DNA of 64,000 nucleotides from Helicobacter pylori NCTC 11637 = CCUG 17874 = ATCC 43504 = JCM 12093. GTDB taxonomy: Bacteria; Campylobacterota; Campylobacteria; Campylobacterales; Helicobacteraceae. Position 1 is the stretch's first letter. Every line of letters begins with the position of its first letter. Both the position numbers and the translations under genes were made by a program. Positions 44,753 through 53,939 of this stretch are shown here, one piece after another. The notes under the pieces are model-generated. The model did not search any database, was not told where the DNA came from, and was given only the letters and a program-made list of their open reading frames with translations. The stretch covers positions 186,001 through 250,000 of the forward strand of contig NZ_LS483488.1 of the NCBI RefSeq assembly GCF_900478295.1. The letters are read 5' to 3'.

Positions 44753-46828
44753 TTAGTAAGCAAACACATAGTTGAGATACACGCTATAAAGCCTTCTGTA
44801 TTGCAAGGTAGTGCCTAGCAAAGAATAGTAATTCGTGTTGATCGTGGGGATCTTCACGCCTAATTCCATGCCATGTTGCGCGCTATGATCAGCGCCTCTT
44901 CTCTTATTTCTAGCGAGATTGGTCCTTAAGCCTAGATTGAATAAGAACTGGAAGTTAGAGGTGTTGATTTTAGCTTTGTAGTAATTATTCACATTCGCTA
45001 AATTCACATACTGGGAATTAAGCCATGAAGTCCCGGCTAGTTGGATACCGCCAAACGCGCCAAAAGAAATTTTATTGTTTTTAGTGGCTTTATCGTTGAT
45101 GAAATTCACTAACAAATCGCTCCCCACGCCATAAGTCCAAACATCAGAATCGGAGTTGAAAAATTGGGATTTATTATAGGTGTGGTTGTAATCCACAAAG
45201 CCGTAGTATCTCGCGCCCCATCGTTTGTTTTTCCCAAAGAATTGCTTATAGCCCACTTGAAAGCCGATCCCATTCATCGCGCCGTTATTGGTGGTAGAAG
45301 CAGCGATTAGCCCGGCGCGTCTGAAAGGGTTGCTACCGAGTTCTTGAGTCCTAGATTGCACTTGAGAATGGATGTTGGAGTCAATGTAGTAGTTATCCTG
45401 TATGCCTTGCGGGCTGTTAGGGTTAGTCTTTTTGCTCACCACATTTTGTAAAGATTGCGCGTCAGGCAAGCTAGAGATCGCTGCTGTGATGCTGTCATAA
45501 TGTTCGCCTAGCTTTTTATACTGACCGCTGAAATTCGCTAAAGTGTAGGCGAGGTTTCGCGCGTTATGGATTTGCTCGGCTTGGTCGCCAAAATGAGCGA
45601 TGCTGTTTTTTAGATTCGTTACGGTCTCTCCCACATACGCGCAACCGGCTCCCCAAGTGTTAGAAGTAACCGTGCCAGATGGCGTGCCACGGAGATTGCC
45701 GTCGCTACCCTTTTCATGGCATACTCCTAAAGAGTCTTTCACGAACGCTGCAGGGATTCTTTCAAAATCCTTCACCACTGCTTGAGCGCGGTTTAAAATC
45801 TCCGCTTGCGCTCTAGCGTTAGCGAACATGCTTTGGGCGAAGTTGGCGTCTTTATAGGGGTTGAATGCTTTCCCAGTGTCTAGGTTGTGCTGGTTTTGCG
45901 CGTTGGCGGCAACGATTTTGGATTGCTCTACGGCTATTTCAGCGTTTTTGATCATGTCTTGAATCGCGCTGATTTCATTTTTAAAAATCCCGCACGCGCT
46001 CCCATCGCCTTTCAAATATATTCCTTCCCATAAACTACCACTACTCGCACCACCTGCACCACCATTATTGATCCATGGGCATGCGCTATTAAGGGTAGTT
46101 ATAATGGTGCTAGCCTGTTCTAAAAGAACTTGAGCGTTATTTTTTGTAACAATTTCTTCTCCATTATTATTCGTATTCGTGTTTCCATTACTTTTATTGA
46201 TTGTAAATTTGAGTTCTGTGTTGGTGTCGCTTAAAGCAGGAATATCTTGCCCGCTTGCTCCAAAAGCCTTTTGGATGATTTGATAGGCTTTATTGATTTT
46301 CGCGTAATTTTCAGTGGACATAATACTATATGGTCCTGGTTCATAATTAGTAGTGCCACAAGTAATGGTAGTCCCTCCCCATTGATTTGTTGGTGTGTTT
46401 TCAAAGGTTTGAACGCCCCCATTTTTGCTGCTGTCTTTGCCAGGGCCACAAGGACTGATCGCATAGCTCATGACTTGCCACAACCCCGCTGCAGCATTGA
46501 GCGCTAAAAGCACCGCTTGATAGGCTGGGGAGTTGGTTTTATCATTGATTAAATTCTTCGCGCTCGCGTTCAAATTAGTCCTTGCGTTATTGATAGCGTT
46601 CGGATCGGCGGACTGCCTGATGAGAGTGTTTAGGGCGCTATAATTCGTTAAAAGATTGTTCAATCTTTCATAACTATCTGAAAGATCTTGAATGCCTTTA
46701 GTGTTTTTCACCATTTGAGCGGATTCGCCGATTTGATAGCCCGCACTCACAAAAAAGCCGTTGTCTTCAGCGCTTAAAGCGGAAACTAAAAGCGAACCTA
46801 GGGTTAATGACAGAAATTTTTTATTCAT
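44753..46828 (-). CDS. hopD: Outer-membrane protein HopD
   Basis: 691 residues: signal peptide ending SALSA, mature start EDNGFFVSAGYQIGESAQ, polar variable centre with paired Cys, then the conserved Hop beta-domain ending LYSVYLNYVFAY. The C-terminal third is almost identical to HopZ, so recombination between the two loci is plausible. No dinucleotide repeat sits in the signal sequence; the likely variable element is the A24 tract in the upstream region. Confidence 0.9.
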   Translation of the reverse strand: MNKKFLSLTLGSLLVSALSAEDNGFFVSAGYQIGESAQMVKNTKGIQDLSDSYERLNNLLTNYSALNTLIRQSADPNAINNARTNLNASAKNLINDKTNSPAYQAVLLALNAAAGLWQVMSYAISPCGPGKDSSKNGGVQTFENTPTNQWGGTTITCGTTNYEPGPYSIMSTENYAKINKAYQIIQKAFGASGQDIPALSDTNTELKFTINKSNGNTNTNNNGEEIVTKNNAQVLLEQASTIITTLNSACPWINNGGAGGASSGSLWEGIYLKGDGSACGIFKNEISAIQDMIKNAEIAVEQSKIVAANAQNQHNLDTGKAFNPYKDANFAQSMFANARAQAEILNRAQAVVKDFERIPAAFVKDSLGVCHEKGSDGNLRGTPSGTVTSNTWGAGCAYVGETVTNLKNSIAHFGDQAEQIHNARNLAYTLANFSGQYKKLGEHYDSITAAISSLPDAQSLQNVVSKKTNPNSPQGIQDNYYIDSNIHSQVQSRTQELGSNPFRRAGLIAASTTNNGAMNGIGFQVGYKQFFGKNKRWGARYYGFVDYNHTYNKSQFFNSDSDVWTYGVGSDLLVNFINDKATKNNKISFGAFGGIQLAGTSWLNSQYVNLANVNNYYKAKINTSNFQFLFNLGLRTNLARNKRRGADHSAQHGMELGVKIPTINTNYYSLLGTTLQYRRLYSVYLNYVFAY

Positions 46829-46923
46829 GTTTTCTCCTTTTATTACTTGAAATAAGATTGATTTTATCCGTCAAATCTTGCAGAAGTGTGTCTTTAAGTA
46901 AGACCATAGCGCAAGCTTTCGTT

Positions 46924-46934
46924 AATATAGTATA
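46924..46934 (-). promoter_or_regulatory. Candidate -10 region for hopD
   Basis: TATACTATATT on the minus strand, about 95-105 bases before the start codon. Overlapping boxes make the exact start uncertain. Confidence 0.4.
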
Positions 46935-46977
46935 AATTCATGGGATTTTGATATTAATCAGGCGTTTTTGCCCTTTC

Positions 46978-47001
46978 AAAAAAAAAAAAAAAAAAAAAAA
47001 A
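46978..47001. repeat. A24 homopolymer upstream of hopD
   Basis: 24 consecutive A on the plus strand (T on the hopD strand), about 44 bases upstream of the hopD -10 region. Tracts of this length slip readily; T tracts near other H. pylori outer-membrane-protein promoters tune expression. Confidence 0.9.
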
Positions 47002-47409
47002 GGTTTTTGTGGTATTTCTAAACAAATATTAAACCAATAAAGGTCATTTTAAAAGAAATGAGGTTGTTTGAATGGAGGTAGTGATAAAAAAAGGGGTTTT
47101 TAACTTTGATTGTTTGGTTGCTTTAGATTTGTTGTAAAAATGATTTTTTCTTTAGATTTGTTGTAAATTTTGTTGTAAAAAGGATTTTCTTAAATTGTAA
47201 AAAGGATTTTCTTAAATTTTCTTAAGAGAGGCGTTTTGCAACCATTTTCCCCAAAAACTCAAGGGTTTGCTTGTAAAAGTGGGGTTATCCTTGAGTTTTG
47301 GTTGCATGCGGTTAAATTATCGCTCGCTTGGTGCGAAGACGCTTTGCTCTTTTAAACAAGCTTTGAAGCGTTTCTTAAAGCTTAACCAACGCTCTATTCA
47401 AACAAAGCC
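47002..47409. other. Repeat-rich gap between hopD and gltA
   Basis: No gene seen. It holds an approximate tandem repeat (TTGTAAAAAGGATTTTCTTAAA at about 47170-47220, in two copies), a segment shared with the hopZ downstream region, and the right copy of the hopD-flanking repeat at 47248-47320, which includes CTCAAGG and CCTTGAG as a 7-bp inverted pair. Confidence 0.55.
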
Positions 47410-48690
47410 TTAATCCCCTACATAGACTTGTCTTGGGCGCGTGATCCTGGCTTGCGGGCTTTTGACATGCTCTAAAAGCTGAGCGCACCAGCCTACGGTT
47501 CTGCCAATGACAAACACCGGCGTGAAAAAACGCACTGGGATTTTTAAAGCCCTTAAAATCGTGCCGGAGTAGAAATCCACATTAGGGTAGAGATTCCTTT
47601 CAATGAAATACTCGTCTTTTAGCGCGATTTCTTCCACTTTCGCAGCGATTTCGCTCAACCTCTCGTCCATTTTAACGCCTTTTTGGTGCAGTTCGTCTTT
47701 CAAGCCTTTTAAGATTTTGGCGCGCGGATCGTAGCTCTTATACACCCTATGCCCAAAGCCCATGAGTTTGAAATTGTCGTTTTTGTCTTTCACTCGCGCG
47801 ATGTATTTATCCACATTTTTCACATCGCCGATTTCTTCTAATTGTAAAAGCACTTTTTCATTCGCTCCGCCATGCAAATGCCCCCATAAAGCGCTAATGC
47901 CTGCGCTAATGGCTGCATAAGGATGCACACCGGTGCTAGCGACATTCCTTACCGTGGTAGAAGAGGCGTTTTGGCTGTGGTCAGCGTGCAAGGTTAGGAT
48001 TTTATCAAAGGCTTCCACTTCTAGGGGCGTGATTTCTACTTCGCCTTGAGTGGTGTGTTTTAAACGGCTGTAAGGATACCCTCTCAGCATGAAAAGGATA
48101 TTTTCCACATAAGAGCGTGCGATATCTGGATAAATAATGGGTGCTCCCACTTCATTGCGATAGCAAATAGCTGCAAGCGTGGGGATTTTAGCGACGATCC
48201 TTCTGGCCATCGTTTGGTAATCTTCTTCAGTGTGCATGTTTTGGTGCGTGGAATAAAGGGTGGATAAAATAGACACGCCGCTAGAGAGTTTCGCCATAGG
48301 GTGGGCGTTACTAGGGAAAGCTGAAAACATGTTTAACAAGCTCTCATGCACAAAGCTTCTGTGGCGCAATTCCAATTCAAATTCCAAGCTTTCTTCTTGA
48401 TTTTTGGGTAACTCCCCTGTGAGGAGCAATTTGCACACATCTACATATTTGTATTTGGCGACTAAATCTTCTATTCTATGCCCTCTGTAATACAATTCGC
48501 CTTTTTTGCCATTGACATAGCTGATCTTAGATTGGCACCCAGCGGTAGAAGAATACCCTGGATCGTAAGAAAAAAACCCGGTCGTTTCAAAAAGCTTGGA
48601 AAAATCCACCGCTTTAGGCCCACGGGTGGATTCAATCGTTTCAAATTCATAGCGTTCATTATTTTCATTATTGATTAAAGTAACAGACAT
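47410..48690 (-). CDS. gltA: Citrate synthase
   Basis: 426 residues, type II (hexameric, NADH-sensitive kind by length). N-terminal antiparallel sheet, active-site His in [10 protein letters not shown] near 235, [15 protein letters not shown] near 268 and [14 protein letters not shown] near 313 with the catalytic Asp. Divergent from icd, the next-but-one enzyme of the TCA cycle. Confidence 0.96.
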   Translation of the reverse strand: MSVTLINNENNERYEFETIESTRGPKAVDFSKLFETTGFFSYDPGYSSTAGCQSKISYVNGKKGELYYRGHRIEDLVAKYKYVDVCKLLLTGELPKNQEESLEFELELRHRSFVHESLLNMFSAFPSNAHPMAKLSSGVSILSTLYSTHQNMHTEEDYQTMARRIVAKIPTLAAICYRNEVGAPIIYPDIARSYVENILFMLRGYPYSRLKHTTQGEVEITPLEVEAFDKILTLHADHSQNASSTTVRNVASTGVHPYAAISAGISALWGHLHGGANEKVLLQLEEIGDVKNVDKYIARVKDKNDNFKLMGFGHRVYKSYDPRAKILKGLKDELHQKGVKMDERLSEIAAKVEEIALKDEYFIERNLYPNVDFYSGTILRALKIPVRFFTPVFVIGRTVGWCAQLLEHVKSPQARITRPRQVYVGD

Positions 48691-48854
48691 TTGACTTCCT
48701 TAAGTTTTTAGAATGATAGCACCCCATTATAAGCCAAAAAATTAAATGATTTCTTTTTAAAAACATTGCGTTTTTTCAAGTTATTTCCAACCGCTACTTT
48801 TAAACACGCATTCAAAAAAAGATTTTTAGGGGTTATATAGTATTTTTGCGCTAG

Positions 48855-48860
48855 TATAGT
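48855..48860 (+). promoter_or_regulatory. -10 box for icd
   Basis: TATAGT, 29 bases before the icd ATG. Confidence 0.5.
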
Positions 48861-48888
48861 TACTTAAATTTTATAAAAAGGATAAGAG

Positions 48889-50166
48889 ATGGCTTACAAC
48901 CCTAAAATTTTACAAAAGCCTAAAGAGGGCGAAGAAATTACGATTAAAGACAACAAATTGCATGTGCCAAACCACCCCATTATCCCTTTCATTGAGGGCG
49001 ATGGCATTGGATCAGATATTACCCCAGCGATGATTAAAGTCGTGGATAGTGCGGTTCAAAAAGCGTATAAGGGCGAGAAAAAAATCGCATGGTATGAGGT
49101 GTTTGTGGGCGAAAAATGCTATCAAAAATTTAAAGATCACAAGGAATTAAGCCCAGAAGAGCAATGGCTGTTACCGGACACTATTGAAGCGATTAACCAT
49201 TATAAAGTTTCCATTAAAGGGCCTTTGACCACGCCTATTGGTGAGGGGTTTAGATCTTTGAATGTAGCGTTACGCCAAAAAATGGATCTGTATGTGTGCT
49301 TGAGACCGGTAAGGTGGTATGGGAGTCCAAGCCCGGTTAAAGAACCACAAAAAGTGGATATGGTGATTTTTAGAGAAAATTCTGAAGACATTTATGCGGG
49401 CATTGAATGGCAAGAAGGCAGCGCGGAAGCGAAAAAACTCATCCATTTTTTACAAAATGAACTAAAGGTTAAAAAGATCCGCTTCCCTGAAAGCAGTGGC
49501 ATAGGGGTAAAACCCATTAGCAAAGAAGGCACAGAGAGGCTGGTGAAAAAAGCGATTGAATACGCTATTGATAACGACAAGCCAAGCGTAACTTTTGTGC
49601 ATAAAGGCAATATCATGAAATACACCGAAGGGGCGTTCATGAAATGGGGCTATGCGCTCGCTCAAAAAGAATTTAACGCTCAAGTCATTGATAAAGGCCC
49701 ATGGTGTTCTTTGAAAAACCCTAAAACCGGTAAAGAAATCATCATTAAAGACATGATCGCTGACGCGTTTTTGCAACAAATTCTCTTACGCCCTAGCGAA
49801 TACAGCGTCATTGCGACCATGAATTTGAACGGGGATTATATCTCTGATGCATTAGCGGCGATGGTGGGGGGCATTGGTATCGCTCCTGGGGCTAATCTCA
49901 ACGACACAGTGGGCATGTTTGAAGCCACCCATGGCACCGCTCCTAAATACGCTGGGCTGGATAAAGTCAATCCGGGGTCTATTATTTTGAGCGCGGAAAT
50001 GATGTTAAGGCATATGGGTTGGGTGGAAGCGGCTGATTTGATCGTCTCTGCTATGGAAAAAGCGATTAAAAGCAAGAAAGTAACTTACGATTTCGCTCGT
50101 TTAATGGATGGGGCTAAAGAAGTGAAATGCTCTGAATTTGCTAGCGTGATGATTGAAAACATGTGA
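48889..50166 (+). CDS. icd: NADP-dependent isocitrate dehydrogenase
   Basis: 425 residues. PFIEGDGIG near 33, the phosphorylation-loop segment [21 protein letters not shown] (as adjoining motifs near 120-140), [14 protein letters not shown] near 162, [17 protein letters not shown] near 310 and the cofactor-specificity segment [12 protein letters not shown]. It oxidises isocitrate to 2-oxoglutarate. The start follows AAAAAGGATAAGAG. Confidence 0.96.
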   Translation: MAYNPKILQKPKEGEEITIKDNKLHVPNHPIIPFIEGDGIGSDITPAMIKVVDSAVQKAYKGEKKIAWYEVFVGEKCYQKFKDHKELSPEEQWLLPDTIEAINHYKVSIKGPLTTPIGEGFRSLNVALRQKMDLYVCLRPVRWYGSPSPVKEPQKVDMVIFRENSEDIYAGIEWQEGSAEAKKLIHFLQNELKVKKIRFPESSGIGVKPISKEGTERLVKKAIEYAIDNDKPSVTFVHKGNIMKYTEGAFMKWGYALAQKEFNAQVIDKGPWCSLKNPKTGKEIIIKDMIADAFLQQILLRPSEYSVIATMNLNGDYISDALAAMVGGIGIAPGANLNDTVGMFEATHGTAPKYAGLDKVNPGSIILSAEMMLRHMGWVEAADLIVSAMEKAIKSKKVTYDFARLMDGAKEVKCSEFASVMIENM

Positions 50167-50231
50167 AAGAGCGTTTTTTAAGCTTTTAAATGGTGTTTGA
50201 ATGCGAAAAAAGGCTAATACTATCATAAGGA

Positions 50232-50765
50232 ATGAAGTTGATAAAATTTGTGCGTAATGTGGTTTTGTTCATTTTAACGGCGATCTTTTTAGTGCTCATG
50301 CTCTTAGTGAGCTATTGCATGCCCCATTATAGCGCGGCTGTCATTAGCGGGGTGGAAGTCAAAAGAATGAATGAAAATGAAAACACGCCCAATAATAAGG
50401 AAGTAAAAACCCTTGCTAGAGATGTCTATTTTGTGCAAACTTACGACCCTAAGGATCAAAAAAGCGTAACCGTTTATCGTAACGAAGACACGCGCTTTAG
50501 CTTCCCTTTTTATTTTAAGTTTAATTCGGCTGATATTTCAGCTCTCGCTCAAAGTTTAATCAATCAGCAAGTGGAAGTGAAATACTATGGTTGGCGGATC
50601 AATTTGTTTAACATGTTCCCTAATGTGATTTTTTTAAAGCCCTTAAAAGAGAGCGCTGACATTTCAAAGCCCATTTTTAGCTGGATTTTATACGCTTTGC
50701 TGTTAATGGGCTTTTTTATCAGCGCGCGTTCTGTCTGCACTTTATTTAAGAGCAAAGCTCATTAA
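50232..50765 (+). CDS. DUF1523-family membrane protein
   Basis: 177 residues with membrane segments near 8-28 and 148-170 and a periplasmic middle. VYRNEDTRFSFPFYFKFNSAD is the family signature (seen as YRNEDT and FPFYFKFNSADI). Function unknown. It converges with bioD, overlapping by 24 bases at the 3' ends. Confidence 0.8.
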   Translation: MKLIKFVRNVVLFILTAIFLVLMLLVSYCMPHYSAAVISGVEVKRMNENENTPNNKEVKTLARDVYFVQTYDPKDQKSVTVYRNEDTRFSFPFYFKFNSADISALAQSLINQQVEVKYYGWRINLFNMFPNVIFLKPLKESADISKPIFSWILYALLLMGFFISARSVCTLFKSKAH

Positions 50766-51398
50766 TTCTTTCAGGCTTTGTTGGAAAATCACAATGGGGT
50801 TATTGGAGCGTGTATTAAAAAGCTCAATATAGGGCAAACTGATGCTGTGAAAAGCGGTGTTATTTTCCCTCAAATTGATAGCGATTTTATAGTCTAGTTG
50901 GTGGGATTTCAATAAAAAATCATTCAGCAAACAATCATTAATCAAGCCCAAATTGTCATGGCTAATCAAAAGCATTTTGGCTTTTAATTTTAGGGCCAAA
51001 TTTAGCATGTTTTCTTCTACAGTGATAGGCACGCATAGCCCCCCAGCCCCTTCAACGATGACTAAATCGTAAGTTTTGGTGAAATTTTGGAGGCGTTGGA
51101 TTAAATGATTTATATCAATGGGGGCGTTTGGATCTTCTTCTTGTTGGGCGATGAGGGGGGCTGAAGCTTTAGCGTAACGATAGAATGAAATGTCTTTTAA
51201 GGTTAAAGAGCGATCTAAAAGGCGGTTATCTTGCAAGAACAGATGCGTGTCGCTAAAGGGGCTGGTTGCATCATTGACGCCTGTTTCAATGGGTTTTAAT
51301 AGAATCGTTCTGACGCCACAAGCGTTGCAATATTGGGCTAATAGCCTAGCGCATGTGGTTTTTCCGGCATTCGTGTTAGTCGCACTGATAAAGAGCAT
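50742..51398 (-). CDS. bioD: Dethiobiotin synthetase
   Basis: 218 residues; P-loop ATNTNAGKTT near 6-15 and EGAGGLCVPI near 111. It closes the ureido ring before biotin synthase. No ribosome-binding site precedes the start: the accessory gene upstream ends three bases before the ATG, so translation is probably coupled to it. Confidence 0.92.
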   Translation of the reverse strand: MLFISATNTNAGKTTCARLLAQYCNACGVRTILLKPIETGVNDATSPFSDTHLFLQDNRLLDRSLTLKDISFYRYAKASAPLIAQQEEDPNAPIDINHLIQRLQNFTKTYDLVIVEGAGGLCVPITVEENMLNLALKLKAKMLLISHDNLGLINDCLLNDFLLKSHQLDYKIAINLRENNTAFHSISLPYIELFNTRSNNPIVIFQQSLKELMSFALK

Positions 51399-51401
51399 GG
51401 T

Positions 51402-53126
51402 TTAACTTTTAAATTGGTAAGCGCCCTCAAAGATTTGAGCGGTCAATACATTTTTGATTTGTGGCAACTTCACATTCTTTAGCGCTTCTCTTGGGACTTC
51501 AATAACCAACTCATCAAACGCTTGGTCGCTTAAAGGGTTATCAATATCAAAAATGAAACTTAAGATATTGTGGAGCGAATTATACGAAACCTTGTCAATC
51601 AACGCATAAGTTAGCCTAACGCCCTCTGCTTGCTCAATAGCGGTAACGATGCTTTTAGATAGTCTAGGGCTGATGTTGTTAAGTTGTGTCGCTAAATCTG
51701 TCGGTGAAATAAAGCAATAACCCGCATCGGTGTCTGTGGTGTTAGCAAGCACTTTAGCAATCAATGTCCTACTCACTTTCTTACCTTGTCGCATAGCTTT
51801 GACAAGGTTATTGACTTTAATGTTGTGGTTGTAGCTTTGTCTAAAGCTTTTACTCATAGCGCATTTTCGTTGTTCTCTTGTTTTAGTTGCTTGTTGCTCC
51901 CAATTTTCTATCTCATCAACATTGAACGACTTTGGATACCCATACGCACGAAGCCTACTTTGTGTCCTTTTAATAAATCCTTTAATTTCATTTTCAAATG
52001 TGTCTGTAAGGTTGCCAATAATGTGGGGCATATAAGTCGCTTTTATTTGTGTCTTAACAATGTCTTTAAAAGCTATACCATAATTGTTTTTTTCAGGGTT
52101 TCTCTCAAAGAATGTATAGACTTTGTTTTTTAGTCTTGTGAGAGAGTGTGGTAATTCTTTAGGGACAGAGAATGTGATGTCAGTGAATTTAGCCTCTACC
52201 TTACCAAATCTCTTTGGTGTAGCATTCACCAATTCCACATAGTATCTGTCTTTGTTGTTATAAACACTATTTTGGCAATAGCAAATCGCCGCTTGATTGA
52301 ATTGTCTCGCCCATAATAACAAATGATTTCTTAAATAAAATGTGCTACTAGGTTCATTGACAAACACAAAAAAGCTAGTCTCTTTATCAGGGATAAGGTC
52401 GTCCTCGAGATTGTCTTTCCAATAACCGATTACTTGAATATAACCTAAAAAGTGTCGCTTACTATCCAATAGTGATTTTAGCTGTTGTGTCCTTTTCATA
52501 TTGTCTTTTTGAGTGTAGCGGTATTTTTTAACAAATTTATCGCTAGACATAAAGTCTTTCATTGTGGCTTCACTTTTAGGGTTTAAGAATTTACTAACAA
52601 AAGACTTACCTAGTGCTGTGGATAGTTTGAGAGCGATAGTCCTATACTCTCTCAAAAAGGCGTCAGCAAGATAGGAAGCGTCTATGGGGTTAGGGTCGTC
52701 ATTCCAATTTTTAGCTACTTTGTCTAATTGAGATGCCTTATAACCGCTCTTATACGCTTCTATCAATAATTCTCGTTCCTTTTCAGTAAAGTCTTTTTCA
52801 AAGGCAGGTTTAAAAGGTCTAAACGCCGAGATAGTCCCAAAAGGTAGTCCGCTTTTGATTTTATTGACAATGCTATTAAGATTAGCGCTCTCAATTGTAG
52901 AGCCTTTAATAGTCTCTGTGTTTTGTTCTCTTTTAAGTCGTGAGAGTTCCTCACCAAACGCATCTAGTGCCGCTCTTAAAGATAAGTTATCTTTTATCTT
53001 TACTTTAGGTTTATTTTGTCTAGCTAATTTCCTGTCCGCTAACGCCTTATCAATAGATGCTGTCAAAGAAGTGTGTCTTTGTCGTGGCTCATCAACAAAT
53101 TCTAAAAAGTCGTAATTCAATAGCAT
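51402..53126 (-). CDS. Accessory protein with a phage-type domain, function unknown
   Basis: 574 residues, soluble, no signal peptide. A middle part has the order NMKRTQQLK, GYIQVIGYWKDN, ETSFFVFV, ARQFNQAAICYC and YYVELV (about 208-310), with FGTISAFRPF near 98; this pattern recalls a domain common in hypothetical proteins of phages and mobile elements. The C-terminal 200 residues are helical. Codon use differs from the neighbours (more ACA, GGT, GTC, CTA and CGA, fewer AGC and GGG). A TACAAT box and AAAAGGACACAAA lie before the ATG, so it has its own promoter. I cannot assign a function. Confidence 0.6.
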   Translation of the reverse strand: MLLNYDFLEFVDEPRQRHTSLTASIDKALADRKLARQNKPKVKIKDNLSLRAALDAFGEELSRLKREQNTETIKGSTIESANLNSIVNKIKSGLPFGTISAFRPFKPAFEKDFTEKERELLIEAYKSGYKASQLDKVAKNWNDDPNPIDASYLADAFLREYRTIALKLSTALGKSFVSKFLNPKSEATMKDFMSSDKFVKKYRYTQKDNMKRTQQLKSLLDSKRHFLGYIQVIGYWKDNLEDDLIPDKETSFFVFVNEPSSTFYLRNHLLLWARQFNQAAICYCQNSVYNNKDRYYVELVNATPKRFGKVEAKFTDITFSVPKELPHSLTRLKNKVYTFFERNPEKNNYGIAFKDIVKTQIKATYMPHIIGNLTDTFENEIKGFIKRTQSRLRAYGYPKSFNVDEIENWEQQATKTREQRKCAMSKSFRQSYNHNIKVNNLVKAMRQGKKVSRTLIAKVLANTTDTDAGYCFISPTDLATQLNNISPRLSKSIVTAIEQAEGVRLTYALIDKVSYNSLHNILSFIFDIDNPLSDQAFDELVIEVPREALKNVKLPQIKNVLTAQIFEGAYQFKS

Positions 53127-53201
53127 TTTGTGTCCTTTTCTTTAAGCGAGATTGTAGCGCTTTATCTTTGAGCTTTCAGCGGGTCATTAGGGTTTATTTG
53201 G

Positions 53202-53207
53202 TATAAT
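53202..53207 (+). promoter_or_regulatory. -10 box for the usp-clpS-clpA run
   Basis: TATAAT in GGTATAATACC, 29 bases before the usp ATG. Confidence 0.55.
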
Positions 53208-53235
53208 ACCAAAACTCCATTTAAGGTTGGTTCTT

Positions 53236-53649
53236 ATGAATATTTTATTTGGGATTAGCGACACGCAAGAATGTTATAACGCTATTAAATTCGCTGTCAA
53301 ATTAGCCCATTCGCTTAAAGAGGTCCGTTTCACTCTATTGCATGTGAGCATGGAAGTGTTTATTTATAGCGAAAGCGGGATGATGGATTATGGCCAGACA
53401 GAAGCCTTAGAAGAAGAAAAAGCTAATGCTTTGTTGAAGCAATTTGAAGACGCTTTCAAAAAAGAAAACATAGAGTGCGAGAGCGTTCTAAAAAGCGGCG
53501 ATTTGATTGATGTGGTCTTGGATATGGCGAAGGATTATGATTTGTTATTGATTGGGGCGAGCGAATCTAATTTGTTGTATCGTTTGTTCATTTCGCACCA
53601 AAATAGCTTGGTTGAACAATCTAGTATCCCTGTTGTGATCGCCAAATAG
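53236..53649 (+). CDS. Universal-stress-protein family protein
   Basis: 137 residues from the ATG at 53236; a TTG at 53227 gives a slightly longer frame. NILFGISDTQECYNAIKFA at the N-terminus, LLIGASESN near 110 and SLVEQSSIPVVIAK at the end are UspA-like. The usual ATP-binding G-2x-G-9x-G motif is incomplete. It opens the operon with clpS and clpA. Confidence 0.82.
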   Translation: MNILFGISDTQECYNAIKFAVKLAHSLKEVRFTLLHVSMEVFIYSESGMMDYGQTEALEEEKANALLKQFEDAFKKENIECESVLKSGDLIDVVLDMAKDYDLLLIGASESNLLYRLFISHQNSLVEQSSIPVVIAK

Positions 53650-53663
53650 CATGAATAAGCGAC

Positions 53664-53939
53664 ATGAAAATGTATAACATACCCACCCCAACCATGGCGC
53701 AAGTGATCATGGTTGATGACCCCATTACGACAGCGGAATTCGTGATCTCTGCTTTGAGGGATTTTTTTGACAAGTCTTTAGAAGAGGCCAAAGCCCTCAC
53801 ATCAAGCATCCATCGTGATGGCTGTGGGGTTTGTGGCGTCTATCCTTATGATATTGCCAGGCATAGGGCAGCATGGGTTAGGGATAAAGCCAGAGAGCTA
53901 GATCTCCCTTTAAAATTATTGGTAGAAGAGATAAAATAA
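53664..53939 (+). CDS. clpS: ClpS adaptor
   Basis: 91 residues. VIMVDDPITTAEFVISAL and the C-terminal segment with HRDGCGVCGVYPYDIA match ClpS, which hands N-degron substrates to ClpA. The N-degron pocket Asp-Asp replaces the usual Asn-Asp. It overlaps clpA by one base. Confidence 0.92.
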   Translation: MKMYNIPTPTMAQVIMVDDPITTAEFVISALRDFFDKSLEEAKALTSSIHRDGCGVCGVYPYDIARHRAAWVRDKARELDLPLKLLVEEIK

